A stretch of DNA of 64,000 nucleotides from Planctomycetaceae bacterium (GTDB taxonomy: Bacteria; Planctomycetota; Planctomycetia; Planctomycetales; Planctomycetaceae), in contig JAKFWA010000089.1 in assembly GCA_021732995.1 (NCBI GenBank), positions 18,737 through 82,736 on the forward strand, given 5' to 3'. A program made the translations under genes and the position numbers. The stretch's first letter is position 1. Each line of letters starts with the position of its first letter. Shown here in pieces: positions 9,794 to 18,349 of this stretch. Below the pieces are notes generated by a model. It did no database searches and was not told the origin of the DNA. It worked only from the letters and a program-made list of their open reading frames with translations.

Positions 9794-11317
9794 CTACTCA
9801 TCCAAAGCTTCAGCTTTCGGTTCCGGCAGCCAGAATGAAGCAATGAAGCCCACAACGTAGACGGCGCAACCCACTGCGGCAGCAGTATAAGCCAACTTGG
9901 TCGGAGCATTCGCCAGATCGTCCGTCGCGGCCAATGTCGCTGTGACCCACGCGAACGAAGTTCCGATCAACCGACCGCCGATGTTAGCCGCGAAGCTTTC
10001 GCCGGTACCTCGCAGATGGAGTGGGTAAACTCGCGGCAAGTAGTTACCCCAGAAGCTGAACTGAGCCACCGTCAACAAGCCCGCAACGAACAAGCCGGCG
10101 TAAGTGAGCGTCAAGTTCGTCGTTGCGCAGTAGGCGAAGATCAGAGGCATCAGGAAGATGCCCGGAATCTGGAACAGTCGCAGCAGCGACCTGCGGCTGA
10201 CAATGATGACCGCCAGAGCGGCCATCGCAAAGCGGCCGATCAGCCCGCCGACTTCCTGCACCTTGGTCACGCTGGCGGCGATCTCTTGAGTTGCCTTGCC
10301 TCGGACCGGTCCTTCGACCTTCGCACGCTCAGCACCGATCAGCTTCTTGCGTTCTTCTTCCGGTGCTTCCGCCAGCTTCTTTTTGAATTCTGGATCGCTC
10401 AACCGTTTCTCAACCCGTTCCTGAACTGCCGGGGCTTCGACCGCCTTCTTGACGGTGTCTTTGACTTCCGGCAGACCCGGGATGATACGCTGAATGTGTT
10501 GAATGGCGCCGAACGCCCCACCAAAGCTGCAAGCAAACATGATCGTCGTGACAATCGTCGTGCGACGCAGTTCAGGCGAGAACAACTGGGCGATACTCGC
10601 CCTCTTCAGAGTGCCAGCCTCTTTCTTCTGTGCCCATACGGGAGATTCGGGCAAGAATGGTCGGATGACGATCAACGGAATCGCGGGAATGATTCCCGAC
10701 ATCAGCGTATATCGCCACGCGGCGTGTGCATTGGCATCACTAATGACACCACCAAAAATCGGGCGGATCGCTGGCAGGAATTTTTCACCATAAGAGTTCG
10801 CCAAGCCATACGCGACCGCAACCAGAAGACCGCCTACCGAGGAAAATGCCTGGGTGTAGCCCAGCACTTTTTCACGCTGGTGAGGGTCAGCAAACAGTTC
10901 CGCGAGCCAGGCGACCGCCGCCACGAACTCCACGCACACGCCGATGAACACGAAACAGCGGAACGTCAACAACATCCAGACATTGGTCGAGAATCCGGCA
11001 CAAAAAGCAGCGATCGCATAAATCAAAATCGACCATGTCAGCACGCGGCGACGTCCAAGTCGGTCGGTCAAATAACCGCCAATCAATCCAAAAATGCCGC
11101 CCGCGACAGCCGGAATGTAGAACAGGCGTCCGACCCACATATTGAATTCTGGAGAACCCGGTGCGGCTCCCACCAGTTCCTGCAACGCCGGACCGACAAT
11201 CAACGGCAGCATCAGCAGTTCATAAATATCAAACGCAAATCCGATCGATGCAATCACACAAATCAGCCACGCGACGCGGGTCATGGCTTGAGGCGCAGCC
11301 GGAGCGGTTTGAGACAT
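9794..11317 (-). CDS. MFS transporter with a charged insertion after helix 7
   Basis: A 507-residue transporter of the major facilitator superfamily with about twelve hydrophobic segments. The loop 2-3 signature appears as GGYLTDRLGRRRVL, and a sugar/acid-transporter-like segment RPFLPESPVW precedes the central loop. Between helix 7 (TIVTTIMFACSFGGAFGAI) and helix 8 (GRFAMAALAVIIV) there is an extra stretch of about 90 residues, rich in Lys, Glu and Ala and predicted to be helical. With an N-in topology this would face the periplasm. Most family members have only a short loop there. The gene lies between ridA-like and nitrilase genes on the same strand, so it may import the substrate of that cluster. 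The substrate is unknown. Confidence 0.93.
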   Translation of the reverse strand: MSQTAPAAPQAMTRVAWLICVIASIGFAFDIYELLMLPLIVGPALQELVGAAPGSPEFNMWVGRLFYIPAVAGGIFGLIGGYLTDRLGRRRVLTWSILIYAIAAFCAGFSTNVWMLLTFRCFVFIGVCVEFVAAVAWLAELFADPHQREKVLGYTQAFSSVGGLLVAVAYGLANSYGEKFLPAIRPIFGGVISDANAHAAWRYTLMSGIIPAIPLIVIRPFLPESPVWAQKKEAGTLKRASIAQLFSPELRRTTIVTTIMFACSFGGAFGAIQHIQRIIPGLPEVKDTVKKAVEAPAVQERVEKRLSDPEFKKKLAEAPEEERKKLIGAERAKVEGPVRGKATQEIAASVTKVQEVGGLIGRFAMAALAVIIVSRRSLLRLFQIPGIFLMPLIFAYCATTNLTLTYAGLFVAGLLTVAQFSFWGNYLPRVYPLHLRGTGESFAANIGGRLIGTSFAWVTATLAATDDLANAPTKLAYTAAAVGCAVYVVGFIASFWLPEPKAEALDE

Positions 11318-11399
11318 CGGCGGGAGTCCTTGAGGAGTGATCTCAGAGCGTGTAACGGCGGGAACTTCGGGGACAAACTACTGCGCAAACAGAAATGCG

Positions 11400-11861
11400 C
11401 TATTCCTTAACCTGCACAATGCACTCGACTTCAACGGTGATATTGCTTGGCAACGAACCCATGCCGACGGCACTGCGCGCACCGCGACCAGCGTCGCCGA
11501 AAACTTCCACCATCAGGTCACTGAAGCCGTTCATAACCTTCGGATGGTTCTGAAAATCCGGTACGGCGTTAACCATGCCGAGGACCTTAACTACGCGAAC
11601 TACGCGGTCGAGGCTGCCCAAGGTTTTCTTCAGGGTGGCGAGGATCGCGAGGCCGACCTGGCGGGCCGCTGCGTATGCTTCCTCTTCACTCACGTCTTTC
11701 CCAACTTTTCCGGTGATCAGCGTCTTATCCGGCTTCAAAGGCCCGTGTCCCGAGACGTAGCAGATGTCTCCGACTTGGACGACCGGCGTGTAGTTGCCAC
11801 CGGGTTTAGGGGCCGGAGGGAACTCCAGGCCGAGTTCTGTCACTCTCATTTCAGCACTCAT
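11400..11861 (-). CDS. RidA/YjgF/RutC family protein
   Basis: A 153-residue Rid-superfamily protein. It carries GDICYVSGHGP, the conserved GARSAVGMGSLP segment with the substrate-binding Arg, and the terminal VEVECIVQV strand. Family members hydrolyse reactive enamines/imines from PLP enzymes, or act in pathway-specific deamination, as RutC does in uracil breakdown. The ATG at 11861 has GGAG nine bases upstream; an in-frame TTG at 11876 is a less likely start. It is first in a reverse-strand run with an MFS transporter, a nitrilase-family enzyme and purine nucleoside phosphorylase, which suggests a catabolic rather than purely housekeeping role. Confidence 0.9.
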   Translation of the reverse strand: MSAEMRVTELGLEFPPAPKPGGNYTPVVQVGDICYVSGHGPLKPDKTLITGKVGKDVSEEEAYAAARQVGLAILATLKKTLGSLDRVVRVVKVLGMVNAVPDFQNHPKVMNGFSDLMVEVFGDAGRGARSAVGMGSLPSNITVEVECIVQVKE

Positions 11862-12228
11862 GGGCGAATACTCCAAGGCTGGGAATAACCATGACTAGGG
11901 CCACTTTAGCGAAACCGCGCAGCGACTTCGACCGGTCAGAGGTCGTTTGGAGCCCTAGAAATCCGCGAGTCGAATCAAGCCAACGGGAACCCTGAACATG
12001 GCAGTGAACAACAGGCGATTTGATCAGTCAAAAATGTGATCAATACCCACATTCTGGCCCACTTCTAGCAGAGGTCCGCTCCTTGACGGAGCGCGATGGT
12101 CCCATTAAAAGCCCGACCTTCCCAGCCGGAGAGCGGTTCAGTCCAGTAATTTGGAATCCACATTCATCGCTCTGCTTGGACAACCTGAGTGGGCCCCCCA
12201 GAACATTGCAGCTTGAGTGGAATGCAGA
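11862..12228. other. Divergent intergenic region between ridA-like gene and pheA
   Basis: These 367 bases separate two divergently transcribed genes and presumably hold both promoters. Reading both strands I find no convincing coding sequence, RNA gene or strong hairpin. A short GATCA...TGATC pairing is present near 12023-12041. No clear sigma-70 hexamer pair at ideal spacing stands out. Confidence 0.5.
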
Positions 12229-13380
12229 ATGGCGAAAAAGAAAGCAACGGCGCGCAAAACCGAAAGCGTGCGCGAAAAGCCGAGTTCACCAAGTCCAGCA
12301 GTCGTTCGCAAACGTACGCCGGAGCAAATTGAGGCCGCAGCTGCGAAGCTCGATCTTGAGCTCGTCGAATTGATGAGCAAGCGTGCTCAACTGGCCGTCG
12401 AATGGGTCGGTTCTCAGCCCAATCCGCGGGCTGCGGTGTTCTCGCCCATTGTGGCGGTTCCACCCGCTGTTGCCGCGACGAAGAACCAAAGTTCGCTCTC
12501 GAACGATTTCTTGGCGAATCATGTGCGTCAGCTGGTGGCAGCAGCTCGCCAAACCGTACGCACACAACGAATTGCGTACCTCGGCCCCGCTCACAGCCAT
12601 ACGCACCAGGCGGCTATTCAGCGGTTTGGCCCCACCGCTGAACTGGTTCCCGTCAGCACGATTGCAGCGGTCTTTGAAGATGTGAATCGCGGGCACTCCG
12701 AGTTCGGAGTTGTCCCCGTCGAAAACAGCACAGACGGTCGAGTTGTTGACACTCTGGACATGTTTACTCGTCTGCCGATCCGCATCTGCGGCGAGGTCCA
12801 GATCGCCATTGAGCACAATCTGCTGGCCAAGTGCCCACGCAGCGAGATTGTTGAGATCTACAGCAAGCCTCAGGCGTTCTCGCAGTGCCGCAACTGGTTG
12901 GCGAGGCACATGCCGTCTGCTCGCTTGCACGACGTCACCAGCACTTCGACGGCCGCTCAACTGGCCCGTGACAAGCCCGGTGCTGCCGCGATCGCGAATT
13001 CGCGAGCTGCTGTTGAATACGGTTTGCAGATCGTGGCGAGTTCCATTCAGGATAATCCGCATAATACGACGCGATTCCTGGTCATTGGCGATGTGCAGTC
13101 GAAGCCGTCCGGCAACGATCGCACGGCGATTTTGCTGCAGATTCCGCATCGTCCTGGTGCGTTGTCAGATGCGTTGCAGGCCTTCAAAGACAACAAGATC
13201 AATCTGAGCTGGATTGAATCGTTCCCGTTGCGTCCGCCAGAGTCTGGCTACCTGTTCTTCCTCGACTTTGAAGGACATTCACAGGACGCAAAAGTGAAGA
13301 AGGCGATTGACCAGATCGCTCGCATCGCTCTGCGAGTCGAACTACTCGGTTCCTATCCGCGCGGCGATGTGCCAGTTTAG
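12229..13380 (+). CDS. pheA: Chorismate mutase / prephenate dehydratase (P-protein)
   Basis: A 383-residue enzyme of phenylalanine biosynthesis, converting chorismate to prephenate and prephenate to phenylpyruvate. A Lys/Arg-rich N-terminus is followed by a short chorismate-mutase-like helix ([14 protein letters not shown]). The prephenate dehydratase domain reads [33 protein letters not shown] and [12 protein letters not shown]-terminal ACT domain ([15 protein letters not shown] and WIESFPLR) should bind phenylalanine for feedback inhibition. I chose the ATG at 12229 (MAKKK) over an in-frame GTG at 12217. The mutase part is poorly conserved, so its activity is uncertain. It heads a same-strand run ending with gnd. 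Confidence 0.93.
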   Translation: MAKKKATARKTESVREKPSSPSPAVVRKRTPEQIEAAAAKLDLELVELMSKRAQLAVEWVGSQPNPRAAVFSPIVAVPPAVAATKNQSSLSNDFLANHVRQLVAAARQTVRTQRIAYLGPAHSHTHQAAIQRFGPTAELVPVSTIAAVFEDVNRGHSEFGVVPVENSTDGRVVDTLDMFTRLPIRICGEVQIAIEHNLLAKCPRSEIVEIYSKPQAFSQCRNWLARHMPSARLHDVTSTSTAAQLARDKPGAAAIANSRAAVEYGLQIVASSIQDNPHNTTRFLVIGDVQSKPSGNDRTAILLQIPHRPGALSDALQAFKDNKINLSWIESFPLRPPESGYLFFLDFEGHSQDAKVKKAIDQIARIALRVELLGSYPRGDVPV

Positions 13381-13441
13381 GAATTGAGCTGGATAACGCA
13401 GTACTAACGTGTTCGCAGAGAGAAGGTTGAGACGAGATTCT

Positions 13442-14206
13442 ATGAAGCGGAAACTGATTGTCGCCAACTGGAAGATGAACCAACTGCTGGCTCAGTTGCG
13501 GCAGTTCTTCAAGACGCTGGCTGACGCGAAGATCACGTCTGATGCTGTCGAATTGGTAGTCTGCCCGTCGTTGCCCTACTTGGCTTCTGCTGTGGAAGCG
13601 GCCAGCGGCAGCAAAGTGGCGATCGGGGCTCAGAATGTTTCCGAGTGCGACTTCGGAGCCTTTACCGGTGAAGTTGCGGCTCAAATGCTGACAGACATCG
13701 GCTGCAAGTGGGTGCTGATTGGGCACAGCGAGCGACGTTCGTTGTATCACGAAACCGATGAACTCGTCGGCAAGAAGACTGCTAAGGCGCTGTCGGTCGG
13801 ACTTAACCCCATTCTTTGCGTGGGTGAGACACTCGCGCAGCGAGAAGCAGGCATCACAGACGCAACGGTTCAGTCTCAGCTACGCGCCGCGTTGAAGGGC
13901 ATAGCCGCTCAAACGCAGCCGGAACTGGTGTTTGCTTACGAACCTGTCTGGGCGATCGGAACCGGTAAAACCGCGACCGCTGAAGAAGCGAATCGGGTTC
14001 ACGGGGTGATCCGGCAGGAGTTGGCTGCGATTTATGGTGAGGCGGCGGCTAGATCTGCCCGCATTCTGTACGGCGGCAGTGCGAAGCCCGATAATGCGGC
14101 CAGCTTGCTGCAGCAGCCACATATTGATGGCCTGTTGATCGGTGGCGCCAGTTTAGCGGCGGATTCGTTCGCGAAGATTGCCGCAGCGGGAGTTGTGCCC
14201 GGCTAA
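13442..14206 (+). CDS. tpiA: Triosephosphate isomerase
   Basis: A 254-residue glycolytic enzyme that interconverts dihydroxyacetone phosphate and glyceraldehyde-3-phosphate. It begins MKRKLIVANWKMN, with the catalytic Lys in NWKMN. It has the catalytic His in IGHSERR, the catalytic Glu in VFAYEPVWAIGTGKTA and the phosphate loop ILYGGSAKPDNA. The family-typical start is the ATG at 13442; an upstream in-frame GTG at 13409 would add residues with no family counterpart. It lies 61 bases after pheA and 69 before secG. Confidence 0.97.
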   Translation: MKRKLIVANWKMNQLLAQLRQFFKTLADAKITSDAVELVVCPSLPYLASAVEAASGSKVAIGAQNVSECDFGAFTGEVAAQMLTDIGCKWVLIGHSERRSLYHETDELVGKKTAKALSVGLNPILCVGETLAQREAGITDATVQSQLRAALKGIAAQTQPELVFAYEPVWAIGTGKTATAEEANRVHGVIRQELAAIYGEAAARSARILYGGSAKPDNAASLLQQPHIDGLLIGGASLAADSFAKIAAAGVVPG

Positions 14207-14275
14207 AGTGGCAGGAATCTCAAAGGGTATGCACTTGGAAGTGGCGGACGCGTCACTATTGCGAGGATTATTCTG

Positions 14276-14701
14276 ATGGCTGTTTTGGCCCTGAGTTGGG
14301 CTGTCTTCTCCATGACATTGTTGTCGATCCTGAGTGTCTGCTTGATTCTCGTGATCCTGATTCAGCGCGGTCGTGGTGGCGGTCTGGTTTCGGCATTTGG
14401 CGGCATGAGCGGCCAAAGCGCGTTCGGTACGCGCGCCGGTGACATATTCACTCGCATCACGATCGGCATCATCGCGGCTTGGGTTATCCTGGCTGGACTC
14501 ACCGGCATCGCCGTCCGCAGTGAGAACCCCGAAGGCAAGAAGTTTGATGGCGGGGCTCAGGTTGGAACGTCCAAGTTCGACGACGGCAAACCGGCGGCGA
14601 AGGACGACAAGTCGGCGAAGGATGAGACCGACGCACCAGCCAAGACGGACGAGAAGGCTGCAGAGAAGGAAAAGACCCCGGACAGCAAGGACCGCGAGTA
14701 G
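14276..14701 (+). CDS. secG: Preprotein translocase subunit SecG
   Basis: A 141-residue inner-membrane subunit of the SecYEG translocon. Two transmembrane helices (about residues 5-28 and 57-79) flank the conserved loop QRGRGGGLVSAFGGMSGQSAFG, which includes the AFG motif. After the second helix comes a highly charged, Lys/Asp/Glu/Ala-rich tail of about 60 residues, which makes the protein longer than E. coli SecG; such tails are common outside the Proteobacteria. The tpiA-secG order is a frequent neighbourhood in bacteria, supporting the assignment. Confidence 0.95.
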   Translation: MAVLALSWAVFSMTLLSILSVCLILVILIQRGRGGGLVSAFGGMSGQSAFGTRAGDIFTRITIGIIAAWVILAGLTGIAVRSENPEGKKFDGGAQVGTSKFDDGKPAAKDDKSAKDETDAPAKTDEKAAEKEKTPDSKDRE

Positions 14702-14737
14702 TTCGCTGCGTTGTGACTGCGGATTCTGGAGATTGGC

Positions 14738-15619
14738 GTGGTTGTTAGCATGACAGGTTTCGGGGCCGCGACCGGCAGCTTCGGGGACTCCGAGATCTCT
14801 GTCGAGATCCGATCCGTCAATGGTCGGCATCTGAAGATCACCAATCGATTGCCCGAGTGTCTGCAGCAGCACGAATCTGACGTTGAGCGCCTCGTGAAGG
14901 CGCAGATCCACCGCGGAACTTGTACGGTTCATATCTCGATCAGCGCCAACTCGAAGAAGGGGCGCTTTGAACTGAACGCTGACCTGTTCCGCGAACTCTG
15001 GAATTCTGCCTGGCCAATCGCTCAGGAGTTTGGGGTGTCCCGCGACGCGATCGCGAGTTCGCTGATGCAGGTGCCCGGAATGATTTCGGACCTGAAGAGC
15101 GAAGCGGCCGCGACTCCTCCTTTCGAAGCCGTTGAGAGCGTCTGCACTGCTGCCTTGGCCGAATTTGACGCGTTTCGTGTTCGTGAAGGCACGGCCATGC
15201 AGCAGGAATTACTGCGGCAGGTGACGTTTTTGATCGAGCGGACGGATGAAATCGCCAGCCGGTTACCGGGCATCATCGAGGCTCACCGGGCTCGGTTGGG
15301 AGAGCGTGCTCGAGCCTTGGCTGACGGCATTCTGGCACCATCGCAGCTCTCAGAGCTGACGCGCGAGGTTGCTCAACTTGCAGATCGCTGTGACATCAAC
15401 GAAGAAGTGACCCGGCTGGGCTGTCATCTGGTTGACTTCAAGACCAGCGTGCAGGAAGAAAACAACCAGGGTCGAAAGCTGGACTTCCTCTGCCAGGAAA
15501 TTTTCCGCGAGATCAATACAATCGGCGCGAAGGTGAATGAGATTGAAATGTCGCGCATTACGATCGACATCAAGAACACGGTCGAGAGAATGCGTGAACT
15601 GGTTCAGAACGTCGCCTGA
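14738..15619 (+). CDS. yicC: YicC-family endoribonuclease-like protein
   Basis: A 293-residue cytoplasmic protein of the YicC/YloC family, whose E. coli member was reported to be an endoribonuclease. The GTG start gives MVVSMTGFGAATG, matching the family's conserved N-terminus. The C-terminus has DFLCQEIFREINTIGAKVNEIEMSRITIDIKNTVERMREL-type conserved segments, including QEIFREINT and the acidic/basic NEIEMSR stretch. It is directly followed by gmk and rpoZ, a very common conserved triad (yicC-gmk-rpoZ). The spacing of 36-38 bases on each side suggests co-transcription. Confidence 0.94.
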   Translation: MVVSMTGFGAATGSFGDSEISVEIRSVNGRHLKITNRLPECLQQHESDVERLVKAQIHRGTCTVHISISANSKKGRFELNADLFRELWNSAWPIAQEFGVSRDAIASSLMQVPGMISDLKSEAAATPPFEAVESVCTAALAEFDAFRVREGTAMQQELLRQVTFLIERTDEIASRLPGIIEAHRARLGERARALADGILAPSQLSELTREVAQLADRCDINEEVTRLGCHLVDFKTSVQEENNQGRKLDFLCQEIFREINTIGAKVNEIEMSRITIDIKNTVERMRELVQNVA

Positions 15620-15657
15620 TCGCGTTGTCTGCGGCGTTACTTGAGGAAGCTTGGCAC

Positions 15658-16218
15658 GTGCGACTACTGATTATTTCAGGACCCAGTGGCAGCGGGAAAT
15701 CGACTCTCGTCCGCCATCTGATCGGCCGGGAGGCCATCCCCGTGGCGAAATCCATTTCTGCCACAACCAGGCCGGCGCGGCCAGGCGAAGTTAACGGCAA
15801 GGATTATTTCTTCCTTCCGAAGGATGAGTTCCTGCGGCGGCGAGCGGCAGGGGAGTTTGCGGAAACGAACGAAGTTCACGAATCAGGAGTCTGGTACGGA
15901 ACACTCCTGGCAGAACTGCAGCGGATTGTGGACAGTGGCCGGACGCCGCTGTTGGAAATTGACATTCAGGGTGGTTTGAGACTGCTCGAAGAATTCAAAG
16001 ATACACTCAGCATTTTTATTACAACAGCGAGTCCGGATGAGTTCCGGAAACGACTCAGCTCACGAGGCAGCGAATCACCTGAGCAGATTGCGAAGCGACT
16101 GGAGACAGCGGAACGGGAACTGAAGCTGGCTCACTTGTATTCGCATCAGGTCTGCAACGATTCACTCGACCGGGCTGTGGACGAGATTGTCTCGCTCTTC
16201 AAATCACACTGGAAATAA
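15658..16218 (+). CDS. gmk: Guanylate kinase
   Basis: A 186-residue enzyme that phosphorylates GMP to GDP with ATP. The P-loop is GPSGSGKST near the N-terminus. GMP-binding features include SISATTRPARPGEVNGKDYFF and the Glu/Tyr positions in FAETNEVHESGVWYGT. The lid region includes RLETAERELKLAHLYSHQVCNDSLDRAV. I chose the GTG at 15658 (MRLLIISGPSG), which has GAGG about ten bases upstream. A TTG at 15625 would add eleven residues. It sits between yicC and rpoZ. Confidence 0.95.
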   Translation: MRLLIISGPSGSGKSTLVRHLIGREAIPVAKSISATTRPARPGEVNGKDYFFLPKDEFLRRRAAGEFAETNEVHESGVWYGTLLAELQRIVDSGRTPLLEIDIQGGLRLLEEFKDTLSIFITTASPDEFRKRLSSRGSESPEQIAKRLETAERELKLAHLYSHQVCNDSLDRAVDEIVSLFKSHWK

Positions 16219-16231
16219 ACAAGGAGATGCG

Positions 16232-16528
16232 GTGTACCAAGAACTGATGCAAGAAGTCATCGTCAACAAGGTCGGCGGTCGATTTAAGCTATCTGCTTTG
16301 ATGCAGAAGCGGCTGGTTGCGCTCAATCGCGGGGCTCGCCCGCTGGTGGATCTGATCACGAACGATCCGATGGAAATCGTGATCGCGGAAGTCATGCAGG
16401 ATAAAATCTATCTGGATGCCAGCGGCAACCTGGCTGTAACGGATGCTTCCGCAACCGTCACCACAACGCCGGCCAAGGCAATGACTGAGCCGACCGATGG
16501 CGGACCGTCTCTTGGCGACGCAATGTAA
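16232..16528 (+). CDS. rpoZ: DNA-directed RNA polymerase omega subunit
   Basis: A 98-residue small RNA polymerase subunit that helps assemble and stabilise the beta-prime subunit. The region from VGGRFKLSALMQKRLVALNRGARPL to the helix ending in VIAEVMQDKIYLD fits the omega family. The tail is rich in Thr, Ala and Pro. The start is GTG at 16232, five bases after a strong AAGGAG at 16221-16226 and 13 bases after the gmk stop. An earlier in-frame GTG at 16187 lies inside gmk and is unlikely. Confidence 0.9.
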   Translation: MYQELMQEVIVNKVGGRFKLSALMQKRLVALNRGARPLVDLITNDPMEIVIAEVMQDKIYLDASGNLAVTDASATVTTTPAKAMTEPTDGGPSLGDAM

Positions 16529-16584
16529 TTCGCGGCTTGTGTTCTGATACCTTCGACCAAACAAATATCTAATGGAGTGGTAAC

Positions 16585-18057
16585 ATGGCTGCTGAGTGTG
16601 ACATTGGCTTGGTGGGGCTTGCCGTGATGGGCCAGAACCTGGTCATCAACATGGCAAACCACGGCTTCACTGTGGGCGTTTACAACCGAACCGCCGCCAC
16701 GACCAAAGAGTTTACAGATCGTGTTGCCGCCGACTCCGGTGACAAAGTCGCCGCTGGAGCTGCAGCCAGGATCATCGGTTATACCGACGTGGCGGAGTTC
16801 GTCGGCAGCCTGAAGAGTCCGCGGCGCGTCATGCTGATGGTGAAAGCCGGTGATGCCGTCGATCAGACGATCAGCGCACTCAAGCCGCACCTCAGCAAGG
16901 GTGACATTATCATCGACGGCGGTAACTCCGACTTCGTCGACAGCGAACGGCGCTTCAAGGACCTGAAGGCCACGGGAATTCGATTTGTAGGTTCGGGCGT
17001 TTCAGGCGGCGAAGAGGGGGCGCTCAAGGGCCCCAGCATTATGCCCGGCGGTGATCATGACGCCTGGTCACACATTAAGGATATTTATCAGAGCATTTCC
17101 GCCAAGGTTGGCCCCAAGGCAGATATTCCCTGCTGCGAGTGGGTCGGCGATGGCGGTGCCGGGCACTATGTGAAGATGGTGCACAACGGCATTGAGTATG
17201 GTGACATGCAGTTGATCTGTGAGGCTTACTTCATCTTGAAGAACGCTTTGCAGATGACCAACGAAGAGCTGTATCAGGTCTTCAAGGAATGGAACGAAGG
17301 TGAGTTGGAAAGCTACCTCATCGAGATTACCCGCGACATCTTCACCGTGAAGGACGCAGGCGGCGGTTATCTGGTCGACAAGATCCTTGATACTGCCCAG
17401 CAGAAGGGAACCGGTAAGTGGATGAGCCAGCACGCTCTCGATCTGGGTGTGCCGACGACGCTGATCACCGAAGCCGTTTACGCGCGCTGCTTGTCCGCTC
17501 AGAAGGATGAACGCGAGCGTGCCTCGAAGATTCTCCCCGGTCCGGAAGTCACAACCTTCGCCGGCGATCGCAAGCAGTTCATCGACGACGTGCGTCAGGC
17601 GCTCTATGCGTCGAAGCTCTGCAGCTACGCTCAAGGCTTCGTGCAACTGGACGCCGCCGCGAAGGAGTTCGGCTGGAAGCTGAATAACGGCAGCATCGCG
17701 ATGCTGTGGCGCGGTGGTTGTATCATCCGCTCGCGGTTCCTGGGCGATATCAAGAACGCCTTCGACAAAAACCCGAACCTTGAGAACCTGCTGCTCGACG
17801 ACTTCTTCAAGAAGGCTGTCGCGGCAGCTCAACCGAGTTGGCGTCGAGTTGTCTCTTCGGCAGTGCAGATGGGCTTTTCGATTCCCGTCTTCAGCGCGGC
17901 CCTCAACTACTACGACGGCTACCGTCAGGGACGCCTCAGCGCGAACCTGCTGCAGGCTCAACGCGATTACTTCGGTGCTCATACCTATGAACGCACCGAC
18001 AAGCCGCGCGGCGAAAAGTTCCACACCGACTGGATTCGCGAGCGTAGCCTGAAGTAG
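16585..18057 (+). CDS. gnd: 6-phosphogluconate dehydrogenase, decarboxylating
   Basis: A 490-residue enzyme of the oxidative pentose phosphate pathway that forms ribulose-5-phosphate, CO2 and NADPH. It starts with the Rossmann motif GLAVMGQNLVINMANHGF and NRT (NADP-type). The substrate region IDGGNSDFVDSERR, the catalytic segment GAGHYVKMVHNGIEYGDMQ (catalytic Lys and His-Asn) and the C-terminal ALNYYDGYRQGRLSANLLQAQRDYFGAH follow in order. Length is that of the long dimeric family. It ends the forward housekeeping run, and an intrinsic terminator follows 34 bases after its stop. Confidence 0.98.
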   Translation: MAAECDIGLVGLAVMGQNLVINMANHGFTVGVYNRTAATTKEFTDRVAADSGDKVAAGAAARIIGYTDVAEFVGSLKSPRRVMLMVKAGDAVDQTISALKPHLSKGDIIIDGGNSDFVDSERRFKDLKATGIRFVGSGVSGGEEGALKGPSIMPGGDHDAWSHIKDIYQSISAKVGPKADIPCCEWVGDGGAGHYVKMVHNGIEYGDMQLICEAYFILKNALQMTNEELYQVFKEWNEGELESYLIEITRDIFTVKDAGGGYLVDKILDTAQQKGTGKWMSQHALDLGVPTTLITEAVYARCLSAQKDERERASKILPGPEVTTFAGDRKQFIDDVRQALYASKLCSYAQGFVQLDAAAKEFGWKLNNGSIAMLWRGGCIIRSRFLGDIKNAFDKNPNLENLLLDDFFKKAVAAAQPSWRRVVSSAVQMGFSIPVFSAALNYYDGYRQGRLSANLLQAQRDYFGAHTYERTDKPRGEKFHTDWIRERSLK

Positions 18058-18090
18058 TCCGCGCAACGCGGCGACTCTTGATGGAATTAC

Positions 18091-18125
18091 AGAATGCAGC
18101 TCACGTGGGCTGCATTCTTCTTTTA
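18091..18125 (+). terminator. Intrinsic terminator after gnd
   Basis: The 10-base arms AGAATGCAGC (18091-18100) and GCTGCATTCT (18109-18118) pair perfectly around an 8-base loop and run into a T-rich tract (TCTTTTA). The position just after the gnd stop codon fits transcription termination of the pheA-to-gnd run. Confidence 0.85.
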
Positions 18126-18349
18126 GGGAGTGGTCGTTTTGCCTCGCTATCAACCGCTTGAGGGCTAGGCGAAGATCGCTGCTTGCGTTTGGTGGTTCCT
18201 GCCTCATTCTGGTGCGGCTTGCCGTTAGATCGTTCACCGCTGAATTGTTCGCCAAGTTCATTTCCTCGTGAGCCGCCATTGGCATTTGTCGTTCTGCGGT
18301 CTCAAATGTGACGGAGGGCTTTTGTCTCGTACCGCACTGCGAGCCGATC

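Noticed and set aside
10016..11410. A 464-codon forward open frame across the MFS transporter gene.
   Set aside because: It is the antisense shadow of the transporter, with Arg/Gln/Asp-rich composition typical of reversed membrane-protein codons.
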